From Brasenia schreberi (lineage: Eukaryota > Streptophyta > Magnoliopsida > Nymphaeales > Cabombaceae), in NCBI GenBank assembly GCA_036023115.1, contig JAYKKT010000064.1:6252001-6316000 (forward strand): DNA of 64,000 bases, in the 5' to 3' direction. Position numbers and translations under genes: made by a program. Numbering within the stretch: the stretch's first letter is position 1; each line of letters begins with the position of its first letter. A model generated the notes under the pieces. That model searched no databases. It was not told the DNA's origin and saw only the letters and a list, made by a program, of their open reading frames with translations. Positions 1 to 12,840 of this stretch are shown here, in pieces.

Positions 1-1693
1 AGGTGGAACTTCTGTTTCTTGGACAATTCTTTTATGTTTGATTTAGCAACTTCTTTAGTTGCAAATCTTGTTTGATAGGCTGCTTATGGTGAAATATGTG
101 CTGGATTTAATGTTGTTCAGGCAAGAGCTGTTTGTAGCTGATTGGCTGATGTTTAGGAAGAGGTTTCATCTTTGATCCTGCTTTTGTAGCTGCTGCTGTG
201 TCTGTAGATGAACAACTTGGGCCAGTTTTTAGTTGGTTTTAGTTATAATACGATTCAAAGGCAGGTTTCTGTGCTGAGCCGGCAAACATCTGAAATGTAC
301 TCCGTTGCCTACCATAGATGTTGCCAGTGGCCTATGTTCTTTCATGGGTATTTGCTGATGCTGCAGAGGATGCCATTGCCTCTATACTAGGTCTGGTAAC
401 GAATTAAAGTTTTGACTACTTTTTTGTTAATAGCGCTTATCTATTTATTTCAAATGACTTGGTCTAGTTCCTACACTTTCTTGTCAGAATCCTGATTCAT
501 GGTTGATAAAATTGAGAAGTTGCAGAATACTTGATAGTAATCATCCTAACAATCTGGGGCGGTGATTTACCCCATGGTGGAACGGCAGCGGTTCGAGCCG
601 CTTTTCTCCAGCCTGTGATCTTAGGGGAAGGCATATGATAGCACCAAATTGGAATCGTGCTTCTTGGGCTCCCTTAGGGAAGAGGAGAATATTGAACCGC
701 TTTTTGCAACAGCATGCACAGCCGCATCTAGCAGAACAGTGTTGTTTGATGACAGTTCACATTAGTCATGCTGCCAAGTGCATCAATAATTTCTTGGCTT
801 TGGCAACTAGTTCTACATCAAGGTGAAGGTGTTGGGTATCTTGGATAGTGATCGTTTTGCGTTCCCTAAACCATTTCCTATGAACTGTTTCTTTGTATCT
901 CTTCTCAATTAACAGAAACTTCTCGACACACTAAAAGGCATGGCTTTTGTTCCGCAAAGCAAAGGTATTGTTCCGTTGGTTTTCCTCCTCGTTGAGTGAC
1001 CGCAGATTTTGTGGTATTCTTTTGATTGGTTGTTGAGCACATACTCAAGAATGTCAGAGAGAGAATCTCTTGCATGCGTCTTCAAAAAGTAATATATAAA
1101 ACTGGCTACTGTGTTTTGCAGTTGAGTATTCTTTCAAGTTACTAAAGAGCCAAACTCCCACAGGGTGCATGTGTGTGTGAGGCTTTGCCCTCCTCTTTTT
1201 AAAAGAAATAAAGACTAATGAACAACTTCGAAATTGGAAGTCCCACTTCCTGACTATTCTCCATAAACACCACTCGGAGTATTGTTGGGATTCTGTGCAT
1301 TAACGCTGAAAAGACTCGACCCCTTGGCAAAACTTGTCCTCTTCTTTCATCGGGCTTGAGATGAACGTTCGGAATTAATCTCATAGACGTGGATAAGAGA
1401 CGGTTGCATTAAGTTGCTTATGATAATATTTCGCAATTTGTACAATCGTCTGCGCTCTTTCCAGCACAAGTCACTGGCCTTTTCAAGAATTCTGAAGTTG
1501 AATGTGTGGACGAGAATGTTACTGAGATAGGCGGCCTTCTAGGAAAGTCTTGTGTTTTTCAACCTGTTACCAAACCGACTCCAACCAAACAAAAGGCTTG
1601 GATGAGGTTAGGTTAAATGTTTGCAACACCATATCCTCTCATTCATAATATTTCAGGCTACCACCACGTCTCTCTCTCACACACATACACAAA

Positions 1694-1696
<3 letters not shown>
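1..1696. other. Intergenic start of window, no gene recognised
   Basis: I see no exon set that I can assign to a protein family. The open frames here are 60-odd codons long, lack recognisable domains and are not joined by convincing splice sites. A short stretch at about 1145-1205 (aactcccacagggtgcatgt, then a TG run and gaggc...cctcctc) matches the 3' half of the SINE family seen complete at about 48590 and, inverted, at 13387 and 59400. The stretch could include the 3' UTR of a gene left of the window, but nothing proves it. Confidence 0.4.

Positions 1697-1733
<37 letters not shown>
1697..1733. repeat. (AT)n microsatellite
   Basis: An almost pure AT run next to the 3' end of the LINE copy that begins at 1741. 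The usual 3' terminal tract of that LINE (TAGTATGGGAAAAGGCTTAG plus TTG repeats) is missing here and the AT run takes its place. Confidence 0.9.
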
Positions 1734-1738
<5 letters not shown>

Positions 1739-1740
1739 CA

Positions 1741-4250
1741 ACTGACGGGGTTGGTTACATGAATTCTTTGTTTCCATAGAGCTCTATCATGTGTCATATT
1801 AGTAACTCACAATAAGCTAGATCATTTTTTATTTTTTTTCCAACACTTTTGTGATCGTCCCCTATCTCTTTTAATAATTTTCAAATTTAGTTTTTCGTAC
1901 CTTCTTATTGGTTCTTCTTTTGATATTCTTTTTATATGTCCAAACCATCTTAAACGATATTCTCTAATTTTATCCTCTATTGGTGCCACTCCTAATTTGT
2001 TTCTAATAACCTCATTATGTATACGGTCTTTTCTTTTATAACCACTCATCCATCTCAACATCTTCATTTTTGTCACATACATTTTTTGTACATGATGATT
2101 AACGACCCAACACTCATACTCATAAAACATGCAACTCTAATTGTTGCTCTATAATATTTACCTTTTAACTTTAATGGCATCCTTTTAACACAAAGAATAC
2201 CTTATGCTCCTCTCCATTTTAACCAACCAGCATTAATTCTATCCATAACATCTCGATCAATTCTTCCATCACTCTCAAAAATTAACCCTAGGCATTTAAA
2301 ACTTTCCTTTTGAGGGATGCAATGTGTGCCAATTTCTCCCTTGTTCTTATATATGGGTATAAGTGTACTCACTCTCTGTTCCTTGGGTATCTTTTGGTTT
2401 TTTCATATTTCATTAAATAGTCTTGTGAGCCAAGTGATTCCTATTTCTCCGAGTATTTTCCAAACTTCTATAAGAATATTGTCTGGTCCTACAGATTTAC
2501 CACCCTTCATATGTTTAAGAGCCTCTTTGACTTCATTCTTTTAAATGCATTTGTAGAAATTGTGGTTTATATACTTTTTTTATTTGGCTAACTCTCCTAA
2601 GGTAATACTAACATCTTTATTTTCATTAAAAAACTAATAACAATAGTTTTTTCATCTATTTCTTATATCATCATTTGCCACTAAAATTTTTTCATCCTCA
2701 TCTTTGATGCATCTAACATGATTAAGATCTTTAGTTTTCTTATCTCTAGCCCTAGCTATTTTAAAAATATCTTTTTCACCCTATTTTGAGTTGAGTTTTT
2801 TATATAAATCCTCTCAAATTTTAGCTTTTGTTTTCGTGACGGCTTTTTTCGCTTACTTTTTTGCTTTCTTATAAGCCTCTAAAGTTTTAGTGGCTTTCTT
2901 AGCATAATGTTAATGTAATTTATAACATAACATCTTTGCCTTGATTTTATTTTGCACTACTTCACTCCATTACTAAGCTTCTTTTTGTACTCGTACACAT
3001 CCCTTAGATACACCTAACAAATCTTTCGCCACTTTCCTAATTTGTGTGGCCATATTATTCCACATATCAAAAGGTGTACTAACATAATTTCAATCATCTT
3101 CTTGAAGGACTTTCTGTTTAAATATATCTTCTTTATCACTTTTGAGGCTTCACTATTTAGTCTAAATAACTCGATGCACTCTTTTCTTCTTTGTCCATTT
3201 TTTTTATTTATAAATCCATAATTAAAAGTCGATGTTAGGTGATTAAGCTTTCTCCTGGAATTACCTTGCAATCTTTACAACACACTCTATCTTTTTGTGT
3301 TTGTAATAAGCCACTGTTATAAGTAATTAAATGTTCATCTTATCTTTTGAAGATTGTGTTGACTATTCCGTACCTTCCTCATTTGTATCTCTAAAACCAA
3401 AGTTTCCATGAATACCTTGATATCTTAGTGTCTCTTTACCGATATGTTCATTTAAGTCTCCTCCTAAACAAATCATCTCCCTTTGTGGAATCCTTTAAAT
3501 CACCTAATCTAACTCTTCCCAAAAAGTTGTCTTTATACTATTTTTTAGTCCTACTTGGGGTGCATAAGTACAAACTATATTCAAAACCTCTGCTCCTAAC
3601 ACTAATTTCAGTGTCATGATTCAGCCATCATATTGTTGTATGTCTACTACATTATTCTTTAAATATTTATTTATGATAATACCAACTCCGTTTCCAGCAT
3701 TTTTCTTACCTGAGTACTATCATTTAAAATATGTATCCTACATCTCCTTTGTTTTTTCTCCAACCCACTTTGTCTCTTGCAAACATAGAATATGAATATT
3801 TCTTTGAATAATAGTATCTACCACCTCCATTAGTTTATCGGATAATGTTATGATATTTGAAGAACCAATACGAATCTTATTGTTTAGGACTAGCTTCCTT
3901 ACCCTCCGTATCCATCAATATTGAAAATACAGAGATCCTCTATGTAAATTATTCACTACATTTGGGTGGCAATGTAATGGGACTAACTTCTTTACCCACA
4001 CCTGTCCATGATGTGAGAGCCCTCTCTGTAATTGATTCAGTACATTCGGGCAAAAATGTAGTGGTACTTGCTTACTTATCAATGCATTTTGGCTCTTTAG
4101 CGCATTGTGAGGCGGGGACACTCCAAAGTAATGCTCATAATTTGTATAATCTATGGTATAAAAATCCAATAAAGTTTTATGCTGGCTGTCGAAAGTCTAA
4201 CACTACCTTCCTCCTTTATCTAAGCTTAGGACCGACAATGAAATGGTGAT
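1741..4250 (-). mobile_element. RTE-like LINE, decayed, RT core deleted
   Basis: Read on the minus strand, this aligns by eye with the LINE at 5288-7579 and extends further 5'. From 5' to 3' it shows a leader with a degenerate internal repeat (about 4170-3900); an endonuclease-like part around 3850-3330 (ICLGGDLNEHIGKE near 3480, the GDxN core of EEP nucleases); the linker (NGQRRKECIELFRLN, 3200-3160); and the conserved C-terminal part (KMYVTKMKMLRWMSGYKRKDR, 2090-2030). The reverse-transcriptase core is missing: near 2340-2310 the sequence jumps from the IPIYKNKG region straight to GTHCI, so roughly 0.65 kb found in the other copy is absent. Many stops and frameshifts make it inactive. The 5' end is approximate and I found no target duplication. 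Confidence 0.8.
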
Positions 4251-4336
4251 CTTTTACGTGAGTGGAGTTATATATATAGTATAATATAAAAAAAAAGGGC
4301 AAGAGAGGGTGGTTCCTACTCTATAAGTAGGATGCA

Positions 4337-4341
4337 CGTAC
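4337..4341. repeat. Target-site duplication of Copia element, left
   Basis: CGTAC directly before the 5' LTR. The same five bases follow the 3' LTR at 10944-10948. Five base pairs is the normal duplication length for Copia integrases. Confidence 0.9.
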
Positions 4342-4740
4342 TGTTAGGTTGTGGCAATTCTCGGCAACTCAGCAAAGGTAATGGCTGGACTGGCCATCCA
4401 GTGCGTTATCTTTATCTCGGGATGAAGATACGGTGGCGATAATAGTCGTACCGTTATCGGGAATCTCGGTAACAGTCCGGATAAGAACACCGCTCCAAAT
4501 GAGGAAAGCTCAGTAGGAATAATCGGGAAAGTGGGAGCACACACTGCTCTATAAATACAAAGCAGTGCATATGGGAACACACACCGTGAGATAAATCTTT
4601 TCCCAAAATACTCCATTGCGAGGAAACCTTAAAAACCCAAGCACATTTACCTTATTCCGCTGCAGGCGTACTTGGGAGAACTCGAAAGGAACGAAACTGC
4701 ATGCTCCAAAAGGCCGGAATCAGGCGAGAAGAAGCCGATA
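4342..4740 (+). repeat. 5' LTR of Copia element
   Basis: A 399-bp LTR opening TGTTAGGTTGTGGCAATTCT and ending GCCGATA just before the primer-binding site. It matches the 3' LTR along its length. The 3' copy lacks about 20 bp around 4385-4410, and scattered substitutions between the two show that the insertion is not recent. Confidence 0.92.
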
Positions 4741-5287
4741 TTTGGTATCAAGGCCTTGTTGTTGACCCTACAAAAAAAAAGGTATGCTTACTATTCTAAA
4801 AAAAAAGAAGAGGAAAAAGGAATGAAAAGAGGTAAAGAATATCTCCGGAAAGCTGTAAAAGGCCGGAAGTCAGCAAAAAGCCGAGAAAGGCTAGTCGACA
4901 AAAAGCCGTGAATGATCAGAAATTACAAAAGGCCGTGAAAGACCCAAAATCGGTAAAAAGCCGTTAAAGGTCAGTCGACAAAAAGCCAAGAAAGAACAGT
5001 TGGGCTGGAGACAAGAAGGCGACATCAAGCTGCGAAAGGTCAAAAGACTGATGGGCCGCAAGCCAAGGAGCGGAGCTCCTCCCGCCTCACCCTCTCCCCT
5101 CTCTCAGATTCCCTCTCTCCCTCTCTTCTGGTTAACTCTCTCAGAAATCGCCTCGGGCAATGGACTAAAAAGTTCGTTCTGCCCCAACCGGTTTTCATAT
5201 TTTTCTAAACTAACCGTGATAAATTACAAAAATATTCAGATATTTTTGGGTAAAAAGATTTTTTGCCCTTATTAAATCGAAAAGTCT

Positions 5288-7579
5288 TATCACAAATACA
5301 AATTGATTACTTTATTTGTAAAAAAAAGATAGAGCGTGTTGTAAAAATTGTAAGGTAATTCCAGGAGAAAGCTTAACCACCCAACATCGACTTTTAGTTA
5401 TGGATTTACAAATGAAAAATGGACAAAGAAGAAAAGAGTGCATCAAGCTACTCGGACTAAATGGTAGAACCTCAAATGCGAGAAAGAAGATATATTTAAA
5501 CAGAAAGTCCTTCAAGGAAATGTTTGGAATTATGTTGGCACACCCTGTGATATGTGGAACAATATGGCTATACATATTGGGAAAGTGGCGAAAGATGTGT
5601 TAGGGGTACCTAAGGGAGGTGTACCGGCACAAAAAGAAGCTTGGTGGTGGAGTGAAGTAGTACAAAATAAAATCAAGGCAAAGAGAGCATGTTACAAATT
5701 ACATTATGCTAAGAAAACTAGTGAAACTTTAGAAGCTTAAAAGAAAGGAAATAAGGAAGCGAAAAACGCCGTTAGTGAAGCAAAAGCTAAGATTTGGGAG
5801 GACTTATATAAAAAACTCAACTCAAAAGAGGGTGAAAGAGATATTTTTAGGATAGCTACGGCTAGAGATAAGAAAACTAAAGATCTTAATTATGTTAGAT
5901 GCATAAAAGACGAGGATGAAAAAAATTTAGTGGCAAATGATGATATAAGAAATAGATGGAAAAACTATTTTTATAATCTTTTTAATGAAAATAAAGATGT
6001 TAGTATTAGTTTAGGAGATTTAGCAAGTCAGAAAAGTATATAAACCATAATTTCTACCGACGTATTCAAAAGAATGAAGTAAAAGAGGCTCTTAAACATA
6101 TAAAGGGTGGTAAATCGGTAGGACCAGATAATATTCCTATAGAAGTTTGGAAAATACTAGGAGAAATAGAAATCACTTGGCTCACAAGACTATTTAATGA
6201 AATATGGAAAAACCAAAAGATGCCCGAGGAATGGAGAGCAAGTACACTTATACCCATATATAAGAACAAGGGAGACATTCAAAATTGTGCGAATTATCGA
6301 AGTATCAAGTTAATGAGTCATACTATGAAATTATGGGAAAGAATTATTGAACGTAGGTTAAGACAAGTATCAAGTACAAAAGAGAACGAATTTGGATTCT
6401 TGCCAAGTAGATCTACTATCGAAGCGATTCACCTTTTGAGACGTCTTATGAAACATTTTAGAGCAAAAAAGAAAGACCTTCACATGATATTTATTGATCT
6501 AGAAAAAGCTTATGATAGGGTACCGAGGGAGGTTCTTTGGAGAACTTTGGAAAAAAGAGGTATCCCATTGACATATATTAGCCTTATAAGAGAGATGTAT
6601 GATGGTGCAAAAACATGTGTGAGGACTCATGAAGGAATGGCAAACTTCTTTGAAGTTAATATTGGGTTACATCAAGGATCAACTTTAAGTCCATACTTAT
6701 TTATAATGGTGATGGATGAGTGAACAAAACATATTCAAGATGAAGTACCTTGGTGTATGTTATTTGCATATGACATTGTATTAGTGGAGGAGTCTAAGGA
6801 AAAAGTTAATAGAAAATTGGAACTATGGAGAGAAACATTAGAAAGCAAAGGCCTCCGACTTAGTAGAACAAAGACAGAATATATGGAATGTAAGTTTGAT
6901 CATTTGGTAACTTCAGAGGACATAGAAATTAAAATTGGCACACATTGCATTACCCAAAAGAAAAGTTTTAAATACCTAGGGTCAATTTTTCAGAGTGATG
7001 GAAGAATTGATGGAGATGTTACGCATAGAATTAATGTTGGTTGGTTAAAATGGAGAGGAGCATCAGGCATTCTTTGTGATAAGAAGATACCATTAAAGTT
7101 AAAAGGTAAATATTATAGAGCAGCAATTAAGCCTGCCATGTTTTATGGTTTTGAGTGTTGGGCAGTTAATCATCAACATGTACAAAAGATGTCCGTGACA
7201 GAAATGAAGATGTTAAGATGGATGAGTGGTCATACAAGAAAAGGCCGAATACATAATGAGGTTATTAGAAACAAATTAGGAGTGGCACCAATAGAGGATA
7301 AAATGAGAGAACATCGTTTAAGATGGTATAGACATATAGAAAGAAGATTAAAAGAAGAACCTGTAAGAAGATATGAAAAACTAAATTTGGAAAGTATTAA
7401 AAGAGGTAGAGGACGACCACAAAAGTATTGGAAAGAAACAATAAAGAAGGATCTAGCTTATTGGGAGTTAACTGCTAACATGGCACATGATAGGGATCGG
7501 TGGAAACAAAGAATCCATGTAGCCGACCCCGTCTAGTATGGGAAAAGGCTTAGTTGTCATTGTAGTTGTTGTTGTATTG
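5288..7579 (+). mobile_element. RTE-like LINE, 5'-truncated, nested in the Copia element
   Basis: A 13-bp perfect duplication (AATCGAAAAGTCT at 5275-5287 and 7580-7592) flanks this non-LTR retrotransposon. The 3' end carries the family signature CCGACCCCGTCTAGTATGGG, then AAAAGGCTTAG and a TTG/GTT-rich tail. The endonuclease is missing (5' truncation). The RT domain is clear: [20 protein letters not shown] (6292-6351), [12 protein letters not shown] (6491-6526), [13 protein letters not shown] (6665-6703). A stop (TGA, 6721-6723) replaces a Leu codon after MVMDE. The catalytic FADD motif reads FAYD near 6765, so the first catalytic Asp is lost. The C-terminal ORF runs to 7536. Earlier frames (5400-6060) contain stops. 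Confidence 0.92.
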
Positions 7580-10564
7580 AATCGAAAAGTCTATTTTACC
7601 CTTTGATTGTTTGTGAAAATTATAAAATATCGGGTTGTTGGTTTACATTATTATGTTTCTGTCATTGTGTTAAAAGATAGGTTTGTCTCTCTACCTTTTG
7701 AAAATTTACAGATTCGGCTTAAGGGTTAAAATTATAGATTTAACCCTGATCAGTTACGAATTTTACAGAAATAACAAAGTGTAATTTTTTTGAGTCTATC
7801 TTTAGGTTTTTCAAAAAAATTTAAAAGTGGATAGATAGTTAAAATTACAGTTTTACTCTTGGTATTATTTTGTGTTGAAAAATGCTAAATGTAGAATTTT
7901 TGGAGAAAATTACAAATTTGTCCCAAGTTACTTATAAAATGTTTTTAGTTTGTTTTTATGAAAGTTTTTCCTAAGGAATAAATAAGGACAACAACCCTGT
8001 TGGAGGTTATTCACACAGATTTATGTGGACCATTTAGAGTAAGGTCACATCATGAAAATATTTATTTTATAACCTTTATCGATGATTACTCTATATATAT
8101 GTATTTATATCTTTTGGTATATAAATCTGAGGCATTGGATGCTTTTAAAATATATAAGTAGGAAGTAGAAAACCGATTAGGATATTTAATAAAAGTCTTA
8201 AGATTAGATAGAGGTGGTGAATATAACTCTAGAGAATTTCTTGAATTTTGTAAAGACTTTGGTATTGCAAAGTAAAATACAATGTATAGGACACCTCAAC
8301 AAAATAGTGTAACTGAGAGATACAACAAAACCTTGTTAAATATGAAAAGTTCAATGTTGATCGATGCCTCTCTACCAAGGATATTTTGGGGAGAAGCAGT
8401 AAGTATAGCAGTTTACATACTAAATAGAGTACCGTGTAAAGCTGTATTCTCTATAACATACGAGATGTGGTTTTGAAGAAAACCCAACATAGGTTATCTT
8501 AGGAGGTGGGGATTTGTTGCACATTTAAAGATCCTTGATTAGTTTAGAGATAAGTTAGACAGTGGGTCCTTAAGATGTATATTAATTGGATATCCGAAAG
8601 GTTCAAAAGGATATCGGTTTTATCATAAAGACCATGAACTAATTGAAATGAGAGATGCTGAATTTTTAGAAGATACTAAGAATGACATCCTAGAAAATAA
8701 TGATGAATGTGATCATGATCTATTAGACCTAAATCAATAATCTTTTGAGTCCATAGGAGATCTTCCTAAAACAACTGAAACCTTAAGTGGACATAAAAGG
8801 CCAAGGGCCACCCCATCGTACTTAAAGGATTATCACACTTATCTTACAGAAAAAATATGTAATTCAATAGATTTAGATGAGTTGACTGATAACTTGACTT
8901 ATTAGCAAGCTATGAACTCATCGAAAACATTAGACTGGGAGAAAGCCATGGATGAGGAAATTAAATCCATTGAGAAAATATAAGTCTGCGAATTGACTCA
9001 TTTACCAAAAGGAAGGAAAGCAATAGGCTGTAAATGAGTTCTGAAAAAGAAATAAAAGGTCGATTGTACAATCGATAAGTTTAAAGAGATGTTGGTTGCA
9101 AAGTGTTTTTCACAAAAAGAAGAGATATATTATATTGAGACATTCTCTAGTTACGAAATTTGCATCTAGATGAATAATCCTAGCAATATTTGCATACTAT
9201 GATTTGGATTTACATCAGTTAGGATGTAAAGACAACATTTGTAAACAAAGATTTAGATGAAATCATATACAAGTTGCAGCCCGAAGGATTTGTGGTTGAA
9301 GGCGAAGAAGATAAAGTATATAGGTTGAGAAAATCACTATATGTCCTGAAACAGTCACCTCGCCAATGGTATTTGACTTTTCAAAATGTCATTATAGAAC
9401 TTGGTTTTATGACTAATAAAGTTGATCACTGTGTGTATGTCTAGAATAGTGGGAGCTACTTTGTCATCCTATCATTATATATAGATACATATTGTTGACT
9501 GGAAACGATAATGAGATAATTGTCAAAACCAAGTCATGGTTAAACTCTAAGTTCGAAATCAAGGATATGGGGGAAGCATCCTATATCTTGGGTATAAAGA
9601 TCTCTTGAGATAGAGAATATAGTCTCTTATACCTGAGTTAGGAGAGAGATATTGATTATATCCTCAAAAAGTTTAAAATGGGTCAATGCAAGTCTGCTGA
9701 TACACCTATCGATAAGCCTAATGTTTCTTATGCACAAGTTATGGGTAGCTTGATGTATGCTATGTTATGTACAAGACCTGATATCAGTTTTATTGTTGGT
9801 CTTATAAGTAGATAACAAAGTAATCCTTGGTGACAACACTGAATAGCTGTAAAAAGGATTTTAAGATATCTGAAAGGAACAATAGACTTGAAACTTTGTT
9901 TTCAACCAGATGAACTAAAAGTGGTAGGATACTCATATGCTGACTTTGCTGGGAGCAAAGATGACAGCAAATTAACCTCGGGTCAAATATTCCTATTTAG
10001 AGGTGGTGTTGTTTTTTGGGCGTCGAAGAAACAGGGTTGTGTAGCTTTGCATACATAGGAAGCTGAGTATGTAGCTTATTGTATGGCTGCAACGAGTGTT
10101 GTCTGGATAAGCCGCTTCATACATGATTTAAAGTTGGAAATAACCGACGAGCCAATTATCATTTTCTGTAATAACAATGCAACAATTACTCTTATCAATA
10201 GTAGAGTTGGTTGCTCAAAAAGCAATTATATAATGGTGAAATACCACTATGTTCATGATATGGTTATGAGAAAGGAAATATCCATCTCATACATGCCAAC
10301 AAATGATATGTTGGCAGACCCCTTGACTAAAGGCATAACGGAGGAACTTTTTTCAAAACAAGTTACAAACATGGGTTTGAAGTATGTTTGATTGTTGTGT
10401 AGCGAAATGACCATACAACGGATAAAATGTTGTGTAGGGAAATAACCACACAATGGGTATTGATTGTAGCAACAATCACAAAAGGACAATACTAGGTAAA
10501 CCCTGCAAAAGTATGAGGAAAACCAGTATGTCAGTACACTTGACTCGAATGGCTAAGTGGGAGA

Positions 10565-10943
10565 TGTTAGGTTGTAGTCATTCTCGGCAACCTAGCAGAG
10601 GTACCTAGGTACCTGTATCTCGGGTTGAAGATATGGTGGTCATAACAGTCGGACCGTTACCGGGAATCTCGGTAACACTCCGGATAAGAACACCGCTCTA
10701 GATGAAGAAAGTTCAGTAGGAATAACGGGGAAAGTGGGAGTACACATTACTATATAAATAGAGAGCAATGCATATGGGAACACACACCGTGAGATAAATC
10801 TTTCCCTGGAATACTTCACTATGAGGAAACCTCAAAAACCCGAACACATTTACCTTATTCCGCTGTAGGCGTACCTGGGAGAACTCGAAAGGAACAAAAC
10901 CGTAAGCTCCAGAAGGCCGGAATCAGGCGAGAAGAAGTCGACA
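10565..10943 (+). repeat. 3' LTR of Copia element
   Basis: A 379-bp copy starting TGTTAGGTTGTAGTCATTCT and ending GTCGACA. It is preceded by a short purine-rich tract (AAGTGGGAGA), a likely polypurine primer, and followed by the CGTAC duplication. Confidence 0.92.
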
Positions 10944-10948
10944 CGTAC
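10944..10948. repeat. Target-site duplication of Copia element, right
   Basis: CGTAC, identical to 4337-4341. Removing the element joins GGATGCACGTAC directly to CCCTTACAGC. Confidence 0.9.
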
Positions 10949-11654
10949 CCCTTACAGCTAGCTGCTGCTCTATGTAGTTCTAACTAACAAAACCATGCAA
11001 TCATCAAAATAGCCCCGTCACTATCAAAACCATGTAGAAAACCAAAAAACAACACTTATATATACATTACAAATGTTTATATTCTCTTATATAGCTTTGA
11101 TGGTAATTGCAACAGTTTTGACTGGCAAAATAGTAATGACAGGTAGTGGACTGGAGGGTCGTGATCGGTGGTGGAAGCGGTGGAAGGTAGCGAAGCAGGA
11201 TAGTGCACATCCTCCTCAATTGGGTAGGAACCACGCTGGATATAAGCAAGAAGCCAACATTAATGACTTGTAAAATGAAACACCATCGTTTGCATGAGCG
11301 AGAATTTTCTGCCACAGAAGTAACACCACGTGAACATTTCAAGCTTATTAAACAGTCACATAGTTATGCCACATATTGCTCATGTTGATTTTCCTTCTCC
11401 TGCTTTTTGTTAGAGATGGTGGCGATCTGACCACAATACTTCTCTTCCATTTCTGATGAAGCTTTCCTTCCTCAATCTCCCTTTCTCTCTTAACCGTCAT
11501 CATCCGTGCAATCTATGAAAAAATGCAACCCAGATATGGGAAGAATCAGGAAAGAAGTGCTATCATATGATCAAGAGAAACAAAGAAGCCCATAAAGATG
11601 AATTGACAAAGTTGCAGTAGCGCTAATTATGAACTTTTTCTTCGTACAACAGGG

Positions 11655-11745
11655 AAGCGGAAGACGAATGCACGCCCTGGGTATCGTACTCATGACCTTG
11701 AACTTGTGAGTTGACCCCTTAACCAGTGAGATATTGCTTTTTGTG
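11655..11745 (-). mobile_element. SINE, tRNA-derived, family B
   Basis: On the minus strand it reads GCAATATCTCACTGGTTAAG, GGGTCAACTCACAAGTT, then AAGGTCATGAGTACGATACC. This has the layout of a tRNA A-box and B-box. The same module recurs at 13625 (+), 14190 (-), 18519 (-), 58700 (-) and 60005 (+). Confidence 0.6.
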
Positions 11746-12784
11746 CAGTACTAATTATGAACTTTAATCAATACAACTCAATATCCTTTCTTTAGTATTT
11801 AAGAAGTCCGCTAAAGGGCATCACATTGAAAAAACCGCGATGATTCTCTTGAATGCATTTTAGACTTCTGTTCTTTGTAAAGTCTCATAGCTGCACAACT
11901 ATATTAGCAAGGACTTTCTTGCATTTGTTTTTTCTCAAAGCAAGCTGAGATGTAGCTGTGCATTTGAAACAGATAAAACCGGTTTATAGTCTCATCTTCT
12001 CGAGTATCTTATATATGCCTTGATTACTTTGACGAACACATTTTTCATGAGAGGTAAAACACTAGGAAAATAAATTTTTCGATAAATCAATATGTAAAGA
12101 AACAAGGGAGTGTAACAATTGCATCAAGAGTAGAGTAGACAAAGTCTCCCCAAAACAGAACCTTATATCAAAGGATGATAGTCTAAGCCAATTCCTCAAA
12201 AGAACACTCTCCACCTCCCCAACAAACCCTTGTATTCCTTCTTCCTCCAAAATTTTTGTTCATTGTATAAGCCGATGTGCTTTTTATCAAACTTGTAGTG
12301 GTACCTATTTCGTTTGGATACTGAATAACCTTCCACTTCACATGTATCCTGTAACTGCTTTCATTTTAGACGCACGGATTCTACATGACTGGCTAGAGAC
12401 AGGAATTTCGTTTTTTCCTTGTATGATCACACAAACCTTTGAATCAAGCTTGTGTTATTTCTTCAAACACCAAATGACCTTCCTTTGTTTTTGTTTGCAG
12501 TTTATCGGTGCATAACAAGAAACTACTGATTAGTCAACCAACATCATAGAAGATAAATAGCTGGCTGAACCAGAATATGAAAATCAAAGCTTCATTCCTG
12601 GTTGAGGTTGACAAAACTTATTTCTTCCAGGAACTTGAACTAAATTTTCCATAAATGCGTAACTGAAGGTATGAGCATGATTGAGTTAGCTGATAATTCA
12701 TGCTTGTTCAGGTCTAATTGGATATGGTTCGGATGGCTTAAGCCAATGTCGCCATTCCTAATGCACGCACTTTTTATACCTAGT

Positions 12785-12786
<2 letters not shown>

Positions 12787-12837
<51 letters not shown>
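12787..12837. repeat. (CT)n microsatellite
   Basis: About 25 uninterrupted CT units. The apparent poly-Arg/Glu reading frame on the other strand is a by-product. Confidence 0.95.

Positions 12838-12840
<3 letters not shown>

Larger units (their letters stand above)
4342..10943 (+). mobile_element. Ty1/Copia LTR retrotransposon, degenerate, with nested LINE
   Basis: LTRs at 4342-4740 and 10565-10943 start TGTTAGG and end GATA/GACA, and perfect CGTAC duplications flank the element. A primer-binding site resembling the initiator-tRNA-Met type (TGGTATCAAGGCC) begins at about 4743. The domain order integrase, reverse transcriptase, RNase H is Copia-type. Integrase: HTDLCGPF near 8010, FIDDYS near 8070, RGGEYNSREF near 8210, TPQQNSVTERYN at 8290-8330. 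RT: AIGCK near 9020 and LRKSLYVLKQSPRQW near 9325-9370. RNase H: GYSYADFAGSKDD near 9920, then ADPLTKGI at 10315-10340. Gag is not recognisable; its place holds a degenerate tandem repeat (about 4858-5000, unit about 70 bp, AAAAGCCG-rich) and the nested LINE at 5288-7579. Many in-frame stops make it non-autonomous. Confidence 0.93.

Noticed and set aside
551..650. tRNA-like stretch containing GGTTCGAGCC
   Set aside because: Only a B-box-like word is present; no cloverleaf or A-box at proper spacing could be drawn.
913..965. Possible micro-exon (LLDTLKGMAFVPQSK) between AACAG and GTATTG
   Set aside because: No flanking exons in a compatible frame and no family recognised.
6220..7536. Reverse-transcriptase ORFs as a host gene
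   Set aside because: They belong to a truncated LINE with target duplications, an internal stop and a lost catalytic Asp.
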